Source: Melitaea cinxia
Lineage: Eukaryota; Arthropoda; Insecta; Lepidoptera; Nymphalidae
Direction of reading: 5' to 3'
DNA length: 64,000 bases
Assembly (NCBI RefSeq): GCF_905220565.1
Contig: NC_059408.1
Span: 5,580,508 to 5,644,507, forward strand
Part shown: one piece after another, positions 12,805-25,150 of the stretch
Numbering within the stretch: position 1 is the stretch's first letter
How the letters are laid out: each line of letters opens with the position of its first letter
Program-made: the position numbers and the translations under genes
Notes under the pieces: model-generated
What the model saw: the letters and a program-made list of their open reading frames with translations, nothing else
Told to the model about the DNA's origin: nothing
The model's database searches: none

Positions 12805-12810
<6 letters not shown>

Positions 12811-12843
12811 TATATTTAATTAAATTTTACAAGCATTTATTCA

Positions 12844-14067
12844 TCATCATCTTCCTGCCCTTATCCCACTTATGTAGGGTCGGCACAACATGTTTTTCTC
12901 TTCCATTCCTCTCTATTATTCGTCACTTCAGTGCTTACTCCTTTCTTTCTCATATCCTCACTCACACAATCCATCCATCGCTTTTTCGGTCTCCCGATCG
13001 CTCTTCGTCTTTCAACATTCGTCCCTAACATTCTTTTACCAACATAGCGTTTATCCCTCCTCATTACATGCCCATACCACGCTAACCTATTGCTCCTCAT
13101 TTTCTCTGTCACGGGTGCTACTTTCAAACTTCCCCTTATATACTCATTTCTAATCCGATCTTTCCTCGTTACTCCACACATCCATCTTAGCATTTTCATC
13201 TCGGCTGCGTGCACTCTTCTTTCATCCGTCACTTTTGTTGCCCAACATTCTGATCCATACATTACGACAGGTCTTATGATCGTTTTATAGATTTTCCCTT
13301 TAAGTTTAAGGGGCATTCGTGGATCACAAGCTGTTCCAGAGACCTGTCGCCATTTCATCCATCCCGCATTTATTCTATTTTTCACGTCACGGTCTATGTT
13401 GCCGTCATTTTGTATTAATGACCCAAGGTAGCGGAAGTCAGAGCAGACTGGTAGGGATACACCACCCAAGGCAATATGAGAAAAATCGGACAAACCGCTG
13501 AAATTGCAGAATAAGTGGTCGGTTTTAGATCTACTTATTCTCAATCCCGCGTCCTCCAGTCTTTCCTGCCATTTTCCCAGTCTGCTCTGTACCTCAAGAG
13601 CATTATCTCCGACAAGAACAACGTCGTTAGCAAACAGCATACACCAGGGTGCTTCCTCCTGTATGTCTGATGTTAGAACATCCATTACTAGGAGGAATAA
13701 ATACGGGCTTAAAGCCGACCCCTGGTGCAAACCTACAGCCACATTGAACTTGCCAGTTACTCCGGCTTCGGACCGGATGTGGGTGCTAGCTCTATCATAC
13801 ATCGCCTGAACAAGTCGTACATACTTCTCTGGCACTCCTTTCCCTTTCATAGCCCACCACAGAACCTTACGGGGGACCCTATCGTATGACTTTTCCAGAT
13901 CCACGAACACCATATGTAAGTCTTTTTGTGCGAGTCGATATTTTTCGCAGAGTTGGCGGAGTGCAAATATGGCGTCTGTAGTTCCCCGGCCCGGCATAAA
14001 TCCAAATTGGTTCTATGTGACCTCATATTCTTCTCTCATTCGTCGTGGTATCACTTTCTTTCATATC
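12844..14067 (-). mobile_element. 5'-truncated RTE-type LINE
   Basis: The insert lies between perfect 16-bp copies of TACAAGCATTTATTCA (12828-12843 and 14068-14083). On the minus strand it starts inside the reverse transcriptase domain and ends with a short GATGATGA tail, as RTE-clade elements do. The break upstream of the palm domain reflects incomplete reverse transcription. Confidence 0.9.
12870..13997 (-). pseudogene. RTE-clade reverse transcriptase, C-terminal part, inactive
   Basis: 375 residues without a stop. In order: PGRGTTDAIFALRQL near the start, VDLEKSYDRVPR (residues ~31-42), QGSALSPYLF (~92-101), FAND where FADD or YADD is expected (~123-126), DAGLRISRSKT, FRYLGSLI, and the distal IIRPVVMYGSECW and RNRLAWYGHVMRR-like segments of RTE proteins. 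The codon AAC replaces GAC/GAT at the first catalytic Asp of the metal-binding pair, a one-base change that should abolish activity. Translation can be extended upstream to about 14066 but meets an in-frame TAG (EVT-stop-NQFGF). The endonuclease domain is missing through 5' truncation. An otherwise clean frame means a fairly recent insertion. Confidence 0.88.
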
Positions 14068-15057
14068 TACAAGCATTTATTCAACAAAAGTATAAATCTT
14101 AATTTTTGGTCTAAAATATTCATATCAAGTGTCAACATGCACATTGCACAATCATACTTTCTCATCGAAAGCTGACTGTAGGTTTTCTATAGTCCAAGAA
14201 CATACTCGAGCTCGCATTTCTTCCTTTCTTTTATATTTTCGTGGCATAGTTCTGCTAGAATCAGTAAAACATCCAAACATAAATATACCTAAATACATAA
14301 AAAATATAACAGACACAAAAAAAAATTATACATATAAACTTACTCTGTATATGGTGAATGAAGGGATAGATGCCCCTAAGGGCACCTATACCTCAAAAAA
14401 TCAGGGCAACTATCCTTTGTGATTCGGATAGATGCCCACGTATTTTTTAAATAAATTATAAACAAAATAGCATCTATTTACAACTATATGCAGACTCAAT
14501 GACCCAGTACATAGACGTGATAAAAAATATAACGGAATTTATTACTATTTATAAAATTATACAACCTTAAATACTAACCTTTAAAACTTTGACGTGTTTG
14601 TAAATTTCGCCACGGAGAAAATTACACACACGATCCAAACGCGTCCTTGCCACACGATTATCTGTGGATATCTGAGGTACGGGGTGACTTCGACTCCTAC
14701 TTATGCGATTAATTTTTATTTGTGAGTTCGGGATGTTAGGTTCTTAGAACATGAGGCATCTATCCCACTGCGGCATCTCTCCCGGTTTTACCATACTCCA
14801 AAAGTTGTGATCAGATCTTGATGAAATTTAAATATGACCACATAACATCAGCTTTCGATTAAATTAAAAATCATCAAAATCGGTACATCCAGTAAAAATT
14901 TATGCAAATTTTCAAGGGTTTCGTCGATTTCTCTGGGATTCCATCATCAGATCCTCGTTTCCTTATCATATTACCACACTTGGGATATCTTCTTTCCAAC
15001 AAAAAAAAAGAATTATCATAATCGGTTCATAAACGACGAAGTTATCCCCAAACAGAC

Positions 15058-15088
<31 letters not shown>

Positions 15089-15271
15089 CGGTCGAATTGA
15101 GTAACCTCCTCCTTTTTTGAAGTTGGTTAATAAAAGGATTTAAATTTCAAGTTCATATGTGATTTTATAGTTTCTGGACTTACAAATGTGAAAATTGGTT
15201 TAAGCTGTGTGACTATTAGATAACAATCTAATAGTTCGTTTTACATTTTCTGAAATGTTTGGTTTGTGATT

Positions 15272-15492
15272 CACGCTGGGCAGGCGGGTTGGTGACCGCA
15301 GGCTTGCTTTGTCGCACCGAAGACGCTGCTGCCTGTGTATTTTAAAGCCAGCAGTTGGATGGTTATCCCGCCATCGGTCCGCTTTTTAAGTTCCAAGGTA
15401 GTAGTGGAACTGTGTTATCCCTTAGTCGCCTCTTACAACACCCACGGGAAGAGAGGGGGTGGCTATATTCTTTGATGGCGTAACCACACAGC
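15272..15492 (-). repeat. short RTE-tailed retroposon, 3'-truncated
   Basis: Reverse complement of the 5' two thirds of the element at 8892-9216, from the GCCACACAGC start to GCCCAGCGTG. The shared LINE-like tail is missing, which is unusual for a retroposon and suggests later deletion. Confidence 0.75.
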
Positions 15493-15499
15493 ATATTTT

Positions 15500-16835
15500 A
15501 TTGTAATAAGTTTATATTAAACTTTATATAATTTTGTGTATATCCATAAAACATATAATATAAATATTGTTACCGTAATAATATTGGACGTGTTTAGTTT
15601 TCAATTATTTACGCAAGAGTGCATAAGTAATAGTGCCGCATTAGATATTTGTAAACATTAGTTATTTAGAGTTTAACTGACTGTTAAATTCATTGTTTAA
15701 TTCATACGAATAGATACGATTAGATAAAATATACTGTATTAATTTTTGTTTATAAAAAAGATGATTAAAATATATAAAAAAGATGATTTAAAATAACAAC
15801 ACATTTTAGGAAAGGATAAGCAGATTATATCAGCAAATTCCTTATTAAATATTCAACAAATATTTTCTTGAAAATAACTTTAAGTTACTGGAAACATAAA
15901 TTCAAATTAGTCCGATAAAATGGTGCAGAAAAATGTAGTTTCAGAACATCTGTTTTTTTTTAATCTCATTTCATAGTAAGATGAACTCAAATAGAATACT
16001 AATGCATCATCCGAGACCTTTCAAGCAAATCCGTGTTATAAAACTGTTTATTTCACAGCGGGTGATTTTATATGAAATCTCGGAAACATGTTGTGTCTTA
16101 ATTATTTCCTTCTTTTAATCAGACGTACAATATAGAGGGAGTGAGATCACATTAAGTTGTAAATTAGATCACAAGTGATCAACTGAAAATCTAGTTTCAA
16201 ACGAGAAATTTTATTATTTAAAAAAAACAACTATCTTTACGTGACTTGGATTAGTTCTACACGTATATTTTTTTTAAACTGTGCAATCGATTATATGTTA
16301 AAAGTTCTGAATATTCAAGAATGTAACCAATTGACGGATAAAAAAGATTGCGGCAGAAATTCTCACGTTGAGATGAAAGTGTAAAGTGACAAGATTCACA
16401 GAAAAAGAAGATCACAGAAGCTTAGCGTATCATTTATTCAGATTTGTTTGCTTTGTGTTTAATTCAATCCTTGAATACGATGTAGTTTTTGTATAATAAA
16501 ATTGTTTTTATATATTCAATTAAAACAAATGCCTGCATAATTATTTTAAATCCTGTTCGTAAGATTATAATTAATTTATATAACTAAATAATACAAAACC
16601 GTCACATGAAAAAATTAATTATGTAAGATTAAATAATAATAGTTTAGAAATACAATAAAAATGGCAATTTAAATAAAATTATTCTTAAATTAAAATAAAT
16701 TAAAGTTAATGAGCAATTTTAAGAATTATATAATTTATAAACAGAACTGTAGATAATGGAAAACTCCATTAAATATCACGCCTGTAATCACAATCGAAGA
16801 ACACATAATAAACTCTATCTAAATATCCAATAAAT
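15500..16835. other. intergenic DNA, nothing recognised
   Basis: AT-rich sequence with no recognisable gene or repeat. Confidence 0.45.
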
Positions 16836-16837
16836 AT

Positions 16838-16910
16838 CCACTCTGAGCAGGAATCGAAACCGCAATTGCCAGTACTAAAGCGCCTTCACGCATCGCTACA
16901 CCAGAACGGT
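16838..16910 (-). repeat. tRNA-like SINE head fragment
   Basis: In minus sense it contains a B-box-like GGTTTCGATTCCTGC and an A-box region with GGCGCTTTAGTACTGG, but no full tRNA fold. It is a decayed tRNA-derived SINE head. Confidence 0.45.
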
Positions 16911-17415
16911 TACATATCTAAAACTACAATGGGAAATCTTAAAATGATAAAAATAAGGCATAAACCAGTTTTTGTACAAAACTTAATATTCTCTCCGCGA
17001 ATAGAACCAAACCCACAAACAACACCGTCATCGCTACACCGGACTTTAATACTTTATAAATTATAGTACAGTATTTAGTCTTGAAGCAGTAAAATGAAAA
17101 CATTAGGTGGGATTCCAGTTTTAAAATAACAAAAAATAAGCCAATTTAAAAATATTACTAATGATAATAATGAAAAATACAAAACAATTCAGTTTAATTT
17201 TCTGCATATTGACGTTGTATTGACTCAATGTTATTCGCAAGTTATTTTTTAACAATTAAACATTCTGATCCATTATTATAAACCATTGGTTACAATTAAC
17301 ATTATGGGCCTGGTTTCACCAGTTGTAGATAAAGTTTATCCTGCATATAAGTTACGATAAAGCTTTCATGCGGTAGAATAGTCCATTAGGACCTGTTTTA
17401 CTTTCGTTTATCACT

Positions 17416-17601
17416 TCATCATCATCACTTAAACCTATCACAGTCCACTGCTGGACAAAGGCCTCCACAAGCTCGCGCCAAAAAAGGCGTAAACTCATGT
17501 GTCTTGCCGCTGCGCGCTGAGCAGCGTGGTAACTATAGGCAAAACATTTTCGGTGCGAAAAGCCAACCCTGCGGTCACCAACGCGCCTGCCCACACACAC
17601 A

Positions 17602-17636
<35 letters not shown>

Positions 17637-17680
17637 CAGCCTATGGCAGTCCACTGCTGGACATAGGCCTTCACAAGTTC
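17416..17680 (-). repeat. two RTE-type retroposon tails flanking a (CA)n tract
   Basis: ATCATCATCAC plus the reverse of the CCAGCAGTGGACTG tail lies at 17416-17590 with part of the short retroposon body. A (CA)n tract runs from 17592 to 17635. A second reverse tail (CAGTCCACTGCTGGACATAGG) follows at 17645-17675. Confidence 0.75.
17592..17635. repeat. (CA)n microsatellite
   Basis: About 20 CA units with one AAAC interruption. Confidence 0.95.
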
Positions 17681-18037
17681 CAATAGGTCACATGACGACA
17701 TATACTTTTATCACCACCACGGGACTACGATTACATCGTTAAAATAATAATGAGTATCCAGATAAAATCGCGAGTATAGCTAGTGTATAAATAAAATTGC
17801 TCTCGACCTTATACTTATTACAAAATCTATACGCTGTAACCGTTACTTTTGCGGCCAAAATACGTGACCTATTGTTCGTTCCAAAGTCAGTTTCAAACAC
17901 CTGGCTAAATTCACATCTGACCGTAACTGTTCGAGTACGTCATATTACAATGAGAGTTTATCTGTATTAGTTCTATTCACGTTCAAAGTTTTTTTCTGCT
18001 TCTATATCAGTTACATTAGTTCCTTTGAAAGTTATTT

Positions 18038-18311
18038 ATACTAATATTATAAAGAGGTAAAGTTTCTTTGTTTGTTTGTAGGGGGTAATCTTCGCAAATA
18101 CTGATCCGATCATGAAAATTCTTTCACTAACAGAAAGCTACACTATTCAGAAATGATATAGACTATATTTTATTGTTATTGAACAAAAAATTCAGTGAAA
18201 AATAGTAGTATATGTAAATCAAGTCGGAGAAATATGAGCGAGATGAAAACTTTACTATATATGCATCACAAAAATAATTAATGCCCAACGAAGTGGGCAC
18301 GGGTCGGCTAG
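18038..18311 (+). mobile_element. non-autonomous Helitron-like element, family B
   Basis: It starts at the TACTAATATTATAAAGAGG block and ends with a hairpin GCCCA-ACGAAG-TGGGC followed by CGGGTCGGCTAG before T. A 3' hairpin and a CTAG end inserted before T are Helitron hallmarks. No ORF is present. Confidence 0.7.
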
Positions 18312-19237
18312 TGTATTATGAAGTAGTCTCAGCCTCTTTTTCTTTCAACTATATTGACCCAAATTTCTCTACAATTGAAGACATATTAATATTATAAAAA
18401 TATAAGCAATATAAACGTGACATTTAACGAAATTAGTCAAAATCACAAAAGTCTAAAAGCCAGAATCTGCGATTTAGAATAAATGTACAAATATTAGATT
18501 GTAATAGATCGCAGTAACCTCAAAATAATAAGACAAATAAAGCATTAGTTCTTGCTTAAATGCTTACATTGGCTACATAAATTGGTTGAATATGATTTGG
18601 TCTTAAAAAATCACAAGTAAATCGAAACGTCTATTATATTTTTTACTATGAATGTTAAGTGTACCATACACGTTTTCCAAGGTTTTGTAATTTACGATGT
18701 AATTATAAGAGATTATTTGCATTGTAATAGCTTCTCACAGAAATAATATTTACTAAGAGCGGCAAACATTTTACTTGAGTTAGTAAACGTTTTACTTGAG
18801 TAAATTTATGAGTATCTAATCACATAAAATTAGATCAGAATTTTACAGATTTAACGCATATTAGCGAGATAAGTAATTTTTAACATACGTATATATAGTA
18901 AAAGAGTTTGTTTGTCACTACGAGAAATATGTGGACAAAAAACAAATCATTATAGGTTTCAATTTATAAGCTAAAAAAATACCTTGTACCCCAAAGCCAA
19001 ATGAAACCCTAATTTAATCAACACGAGAGAGGAATTTCAATTCAATTCAATTATTTAACTTGAAAGGTTTTAGTTTTGCCAAGTCACCAGAAATTATTTA
19101 GCCAATGCTAACGCACCTTATGTGAAAAGACAACCTGGAGAATTTTTTGTAGTCAATACTTAACTTTAGCTTCAAGTTCAATTAAAATTTAGTTCGTTGT
19201 ATTCATCAATAACCTATAAACGAAAGTTTATTAACAT

Positions 19238-19385
19238 TCCTACTAATATTATATTCTAATATTATAAATGTGAATGTAAGTTTGTTTGTTACGATTTCAC
19301 GCGAAAACCACTTAACCGATCTTCATGAAACTTTGTACACATATTATTGGAGCGAAAAGCGCGTAAAAGCTAATATATAATATAT
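19238..19385 (+). repeat. Helitron-like 5' fragment
   Basis: Contains CTAATATTATAAATGTGAATGT, GTTTGTTACG and CACTTAACCGATCTTCATGAAA, the usual start of lepidopteran Helitron-like repeats. No 3' hairpin was seen. Confidence 0.5.
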
Positions 19386-20154
19386 AGGATAGATATTACT
19401 ATTTTTTTTTGTCTTTATCTTTTTGTAACGTAAATGAAACTAAAATACACGGGCTTCGTATTGTATCTTTACAGTTCTTAAACCCAATTGTATTAATTAA
19501 ATAATTCTTTCTAAAAACAGGTTGCCCTTTTGTTACGTCAAAAATATAAAATTATATATATATAATAAAAATATAATATATATACATAATAGAATCTTCC
19601 CAGTCGGGCAACAGCAATTGTAAATTGTTTCTTATCCGTGTTATTAACCTAACTGAACCAGTCTTCCCGCTGCCCGCCTGGGGAAGTATGGAAAAATTAA
19701 TTAACTTTAAGAAGATGTGTGACGTACATGAAATATTAATTTAATTTTTGTTATTTTGCATAGAATAACCTAGAGAGTTTATATTCTGTACACTCCTTTT
19801 ATACTTCGTAGTTTGACGTTTGAAAGTCTGTAACCACCCTTAGTATTCTGGTTATTTAAAGCTAAAAAGGTTTTTTGAAAATAAAACAAGATCTTATCAA
19901 ATTAATTTTAGAAAAAGATAAAGAAGCTTTAAAATACTAAAGAAAAGACACACATTATAATTTAATTTAAAATTTTTAGAAAATACCAACATTTCCGTTT
20001 TCACAGGAAACAATCATCAAAAAAAAAAAAACAGTTTTACGTCAGATCCTTAGTAACGTAATTTCTACAAGTAAAATCCAATGCAATCATTTTAACGTAT
20101 TGCGGAAGTTAATATATGAAGATACAAACAGACAGTAAAGAACATTGTTCTTAT

Positions 20155-20205
20155 TTTATTTCTTGTTTGGTGTACAATAAAGTATAAATAAATAAATAAA
20201 TAAAC
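20155..20205 (+). repeat. LINE 3' tail fragment with (AAAT)n
   Basis: TTGTTTGGTGTACAATAAAGTATAAATAAAT matches, inverted, the tail at 63.7 kb. This is a severely 5'-truncated insertion. Confidence 0.55.
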
Positions 20206-20364
20206 ATTTATCGATCTCCCACAATTTCGTAATATATGTCCTGTATCTGCATCACATATTTCGAACAATCATAATGGTTTCAACACATTACAATTGAATA
20301 AGAGTAGTGTGAGTTGAAAACGAGTGTACAGTTATGATAAGACTGCTCCATTTATATTATTATA

Positions 20365-20676
20365 CTAGTTGTGTGTCGCGGGCGACTTCGCCCTCGTGAA
20401 ATTTAACAAAAAAATATTTTTTAGATCGCAGTTTTAAAATAAATAAATTTCTGAAATAAAGGATACTACTTATTTCATCAGCTATCTGCTAGTGAAAGTC
20501 TTGTCAAAATCGGTCGAGCCATTGCAGAGATTAACTGAAACAAACAGACAGACAGACAGACAAAAATTGTAAAAAATGTTATTTTAGTATATGCATCGTG
20601 TCGTGATCCATATGCATTTAGTAAAAAGCGATTATTTTGATATTACAAACAGACACTCCAATTTTATTTTCATTTC
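20365..20676 (-). mobile_element. non-autonomous Helitron, family A
   Basis: In minus sense it runs from AAAATTGGAGTGTCTG through a (GTCT)n-rich block and ends in a hairpin (CGAGGGCGAAGTCGCCCGCG) and CTAG before T. It shares layout and sequence with the larger copy at 37272-38619. Confidence 0.75.
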
Positions 20677-20934
20677 GACTTTTTTAAACAATAGAATAAA
20701 TGTTTAATATGGATATTGGAATAATGATAGTACATTCTGATACAATATTTTTGTTCATCTTCTTTTAAAATTAATGAATAATAATTTTAAATAAGTACAA
20801 TATAATTTTAAGGTTATTCTATTTGAAAACTGCAAATTAGTGCAAGTACAAACACTCGGTTAGGTGCTTTTGTATTTAAAAGTAAAATTAATCTTGTGTT
20901 CGGGGTGAAATATCATGAGAATATTCGCATGCTT

Positions 20935-21010
20935 TAGAAGAAATTTTAGGATATATGTGATGTGTGATCAGTCGGAGATGCAGGTTCGGACCCCACTGGA
21001 ATGATCGATT
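20935..21010 (+). repeat. tRNA-like SINE head fragment
   Basis: GATCAGTCGGAGATGCAGGTTCGGACCCC has a B-box-like core (GGTTCGGACCC). The remainder does not fold or match further. Confidence 0.35.
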
Positions 21011-21395
21011 TTTGACATATTTATTATTACTTGTACAATTTTTAGTATAAAAAAATTATTTGGTTCTCAAAACACAAAAAAAACTAAATATAATTTACAT
21101 CGACAAGGAATAAAATGAGAAAGCTTTACGCTACTATGTTTTCATCGGCTAAAGTATAAGAACTACTATATGGATTTCACAAATACCAATGCTAATGAAG
21201 GGTAAGGGATAATATAAGTCTATCGTGATGGATTCTCTATATGGCATCTCATGCTTTTGGGATGAAACTTTAAACAATTTAGATAAATTATTTATGATTT
21301 TTAGATATCTATTAATGTGTATGCCTTAAAAATATTTGTGAACGATATTGTTTTGCTTATTGTATTATTTGCTTAATGTATAACATTATAAAAAT

Positions 21396-22126
21396 GTGAA
21401 TAAGTCTGGAAGCGAAACAGATAAAGATTTAATTTATTATATTTATTTTATCACATTACAGTTAAGTACTTTTAATGAATATAAATTTGATAATCATATG
21501 ATTAATATTAACAATTTTTATTGCGATTGTACTGTAACACGTTCTAAATATTTTATCTATAGTTTTATCTTTTTTAAACTGACTTCCTTTTTGTTTTTAT
21601 ATTATTTTTATTCTATATTGTTAACACCGAGAAAATGTAGCTCTGACCTTCAATTGTTTCATTAAATCGATTAAATAACAAAAAAAAAACTATACGTAGC
21701 ATATGTCACTGTATAACTAATAATTTATTACTTGGTTGTCAAAAGGATTTGAATTATATTGTTCATTTTTTTTTGGGATTTTATGATCTGGTATTTACAA
21801 CCTTTAGGTCAATTATATTGTTCAAAGTCCTTGTTTTTATTGAGAAACATTTTTCGCCACAGTCATGATATGGTATAAATAGGTCATTATACTCAAATAT
21901 TAAATTATTGAGTTGTCAACATCAATACATTAAGTTTTGTAAGCAATAAGTTTTCCAATTGTAAATTTGCTTTATTTTAATACTAAACATCAAACAGAAT
22001 ATTCTTATTAAATTGACATTGGGTTTGAACGATCCGAACTGAAAATGAAAATTTTACCATATTCATGAGTCCACTTTTATTTATATGAAAACATAAATGA
22101 AAATATAAATGTTAGATGTATGATGG
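21396..22126. other. AT-rich stretch, no gene supported
   Basis: An 89-residue open frame at 21396-21665 is composed of Asn, Ile, Phe and Tyr as expected for random AT-rich DNA. No splice or domain signal was seen. Confidence 0.45.
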
Positions 22127-22128
22127 AA

Positions 22129-22167
<39 letters not shown>

Positions 22168-22169
22168 AT
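22127..22169. repeat. (AAAT)n microsatellite
   Basis: About ten AAAT units. Confidence 0.95.
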
Positions 22170-22339
22170 CGACAAAAAAGGTTTTTAATCGATGTCCCTC
22201 ATATATTCCTTAACCACACAAAAACATACGAATATAATAGGTAAATAAATACGTTATAAAAATATATTTAGATATTTTAACGAACTCACATGGTAGTCTA
22301 TTTCAAAGCTAGGCATTTAATGCTTGTATTTATAAGTTT

Positions 22340-22445
22340 GCCTCTAACAGTCTGCTGATAGAGATATATATTTAAACTCAACTTGGTGCGGGAATCAAAC
22401 CTACAGTCCCTTTAGTAAAAAGCAGAATCACAACAAACTGAAAAG
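22340..22445 (-). repeat. tRNA-derived SINE (second family), decayed head
   Basis: In minus sense CTGCTTTTTACTAAAGGGACTGTAGG and GGTTTGATTCCCGC resemble the tRNA-like head of the SINE at 39630-39895. Confidence 0.55.
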
Positions 22446-23511
22446 CAAGTAAATATTTTTCTTAATAAAATTTATCATTATCTGTATTATGTAGTAATAT
22501 TTTATTTCATTATAATCAAAGCTTATGGCGTCCAAGATATCTCTCGGGAATTTTTCTTTATAAATCTTTATCCTTTACCTAACAAAAGAATAGATTGACG
22601 TTGAGAAAGGTAAGTTAAAGAACTTTGGCATTTGATATTTTTAAACCTTTATATTTAGGCTAGTACTGTCTTTTATAAAAAAACATGGACAGGTCATTCC
22701 TTCTGTTTATCTGGTTAATTTTTATACCTACTGTGCTTAATATTTCATAAGCTCGGTTCCTTTACCAAGCTTGGTATATACCAACTAATTATATATGACG
22801 GGATTGAAGAGTTTATATCTTATAAAGGCGGACAGCGTAAAAAATATTCGTTAGATTTTTTTTTACACAAAAATCGGATGTCTCGAGAAATTATGCCATA
22901 TATTTTTCTTAAAATAATGACGATTTAAAAAATATATCTGTGTCAGCTACGACACGCAACTCGAGATTAATAATAAAAAAGTCAATTTAAAATAATATTA
23001 CAGACAGAAAAAATTCGTGTGCTATTTATTATAAAATTGTGTCGTCGGAGTAAAAAAGTGATAGTTATATAGAATTTTGATTATCCCATTTTGTATTCTT
23101 TGTAAAGTATTTAAATTTGAAGTAGTAGCGAATATAATCGAATAAAATCCCTATGATGGTTACATTTTGTCAAACCAAGTAATTTGATGTGATACTCTAG
23201 AAATGTATGTAATACAAACTCACATTTTACTCAGTTTGAGTATTGGCTTTCGACTCATCGAATTATTAAAGTTGACTTTTCATAAAACGATGAGATCACA
23301 TACAGGTTACAAAGAAGAAGTAGGTAAACGTGTCACAGTATACTGTGGTTTGTATTTGCAATTCATTATACATACACGCCAAAATATCTGTAATCGAATT
23401 TTATTTTTTATTTATTTTTTTATTATTTTAATTAACACATAAAAGTGTATATTAAACTAATATTTTTCACACCGAAAAAATCGGTAGAATATGTAACTTT
23501 AAATTATATAA

Positions 23512-24062
23512 TATTAGCTGGTACTCGCGACTTCGTCTGGGCAGGATTAGTAAGTACTACGAATAGCTTATTATCTTCTCAATATCTATCTTTATACCAA
23601 AATTCATCAAAATTGGTTCTATGACATTAAAATAAATTTGTTACTACCAAATGTGCATTAGGAATATATTATCCATTTTTTTTTTGTATTTATGGTTTAC
23701 CGTTTTTGCGATAATGGCTTATTTATAAAAGATAGATATATGCTGTCGCTGACTTTTTTGTAGGACTAATTAAGATAAACATTTCTCCAATACCTTATAT
23801 ACGTGTAAACTCTACAGTTTTTGCAACGTACGCCAGAATATCTCGCAGATGGCAGATTTTTTCCGACTTATTTGATAATTATCGTTATATTTTGGACAAT
23901 TCACACACTATCTTTAAAAATTATAGCCTACGTGCTATTCTAATGTATAAGCTACATTATTGTAAGCTTTTATTAAAATCCATTCGGTAGCTTTTGCGTG
24001 AAAGAGGAACAACATCCATACATCCATACATACAAACTTTCGCGTTTATAATATTAATAGGA
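23512..24062 (-). mobile_element. Helitron-like element, degenerate
   Basis: In minus sense it starts TCCTATTAATATTATAAACGCGAAAGTTTG and ends near CCAGACGAAGTCGCGAGTACC plus AGCTAATATT. The 3' CTAG is mutated. It has no ORF and is about 550 bases long. Confidence 0.55.
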
Positions 24063-24904
24063 TTTAAATAAACTGATTCTCTGTTAATTTTAAGTTTGTA
24101 TAAATACAAAATTTTCAGAAATAAACTCAACCTTTGTATTTACCCAAATACGGCTTAATTTTCTCGAACAAAATAAACAATGTAAACATCGTATACGCAA
24201 ATATTGAAATTTTAAGTACACATATGAATTTTAATCGACGTTAATTTTTTACTTGACTAAAGATGACTTATGTAATTAAATTATATTTCACGCATAATAT
24301 AATTGACATATATATTATTAGTTTTACTGTGGAATTCCTTGATCGTTAGTACATTATGTTTTAACAATATTTGCACTATTTCAGTTTCGTTTTAGGCCTC
24401 GTTAAAAGCATACGAATATCATTTCATTATAATATCGAGAACATTTAGATGGAAATTTAAATGACATTTTCATAATAGAGTTATTTAAAATTAATGTAGC
24501 TTGAAAATTGGGCTATGGAAACAAAAATAGGAATATTGTCTCTAAAAACGTGGATAATTGAATTATCCTTTTTCTATATGATAAGACAACATTTGCAAAA
24601 ATTGATAAATATTATACTAAAATCCATTTTACTAGGATTAGGGGATTGAATTATTTCATAAATAACAAGAATTTTGACGTAACCTTTTGTATAATCAAAT
24701 CTCTTGGGAAGTTTGAATGTTTGAGAATAAAAGTGGCCATACTTTGAAGCAAATATATAAAATTCACCGCGATGATATTTTTGTTTTAAGCTTTAAAATT
24801 ATTTTTTATCTAACAATAATATAATCAGATAAAATACTTTTGATCAGACAAACCATGAGATGATTTCGAATGCGATTGCTTGTTACTAATAATAATAACA
24901 TTCA

Positions 24905-25150
24905 TCTATTATATAATTATAAAAAATAATGTTTGTCTGTATGTTCTTATAGAATCGTAAACTATGCATTTGATCATTTCATGATCTTCAACAAAGTGTT
25001 GTGCATGAGTCCACAAAGGTTTTTGAGTTGGTACGACAAAAAAAATATAAAAATTTGTATATTTTAAGGCTCGTCGACATTTTCAGTTAAAATCAGTTCT
25101 AATAACGGCTGAAACTATCATATGCTAAATATGAAACACTATACCGCGAC
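24905..25150 (+). repeat. possible Helitron-like repeat
   Basis: Begins ATTATATAATTATAAAAAATAATGTTTGTCTG and contains CATTTGATCATTTCATGATC. The layout is similar to other Helitron-like starts but no clear 3' end was found. Confidence 0.3.

Larger units (their letters stand above)
12237..14793. mobile_element. TA-flanked inverted-repeat element inserted in host repeat
   Basis: It sits between TA dinucleotides at 12235-12236 and 14794-14795 and splits the host repeat exactly (compare the uninterrupted host at 61.5 kb). The ends GGTAAAACCGGGA are perfect inverted repeats. A GGATAGATGCC motif recurs at about 12249, 12423, 12476, 14364 and 14426 and inverted near 14757, mostly subterminal. Removing the LINE inside leaves about 1.3 kb with no transposase. 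A TA target suggests a Tc1/mariner-like or PIF-like source, unproven. Confidence 0.75.
12127..15128 (-). mobile_element. host repeat with CCGACTTC ends, interrupted
   Basis: In minus sense it begins near AACCAACTTC plus a GGAGGAGGTTACTC block at 15128 and ends with the GTTTGC...ACACAATTAT block at 12127. The interior contains the CACCCAGTAAAA, ATCAGATC and GTAATACAACG blocks seen in copies at 27.5, 44.1, 49.2, 57.2, 59.4 and 61.4 kb. A (TA)n run lies at 15062-15087. It is split by the element at 12237-14793. Confidence 0.75.

Noticed and set aside
12890..13809. Plus-strand ORFs across the RTE region
   Set aside because: They are antisense to the reverse transcriptase frame and show no domain of their own.
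17304..17345. GGGCCTGGTTTCACCAGTTG, resembling a MITE terminus
   Set aside because: No inverted partner or target duplication found nearby, so it is not annotated.
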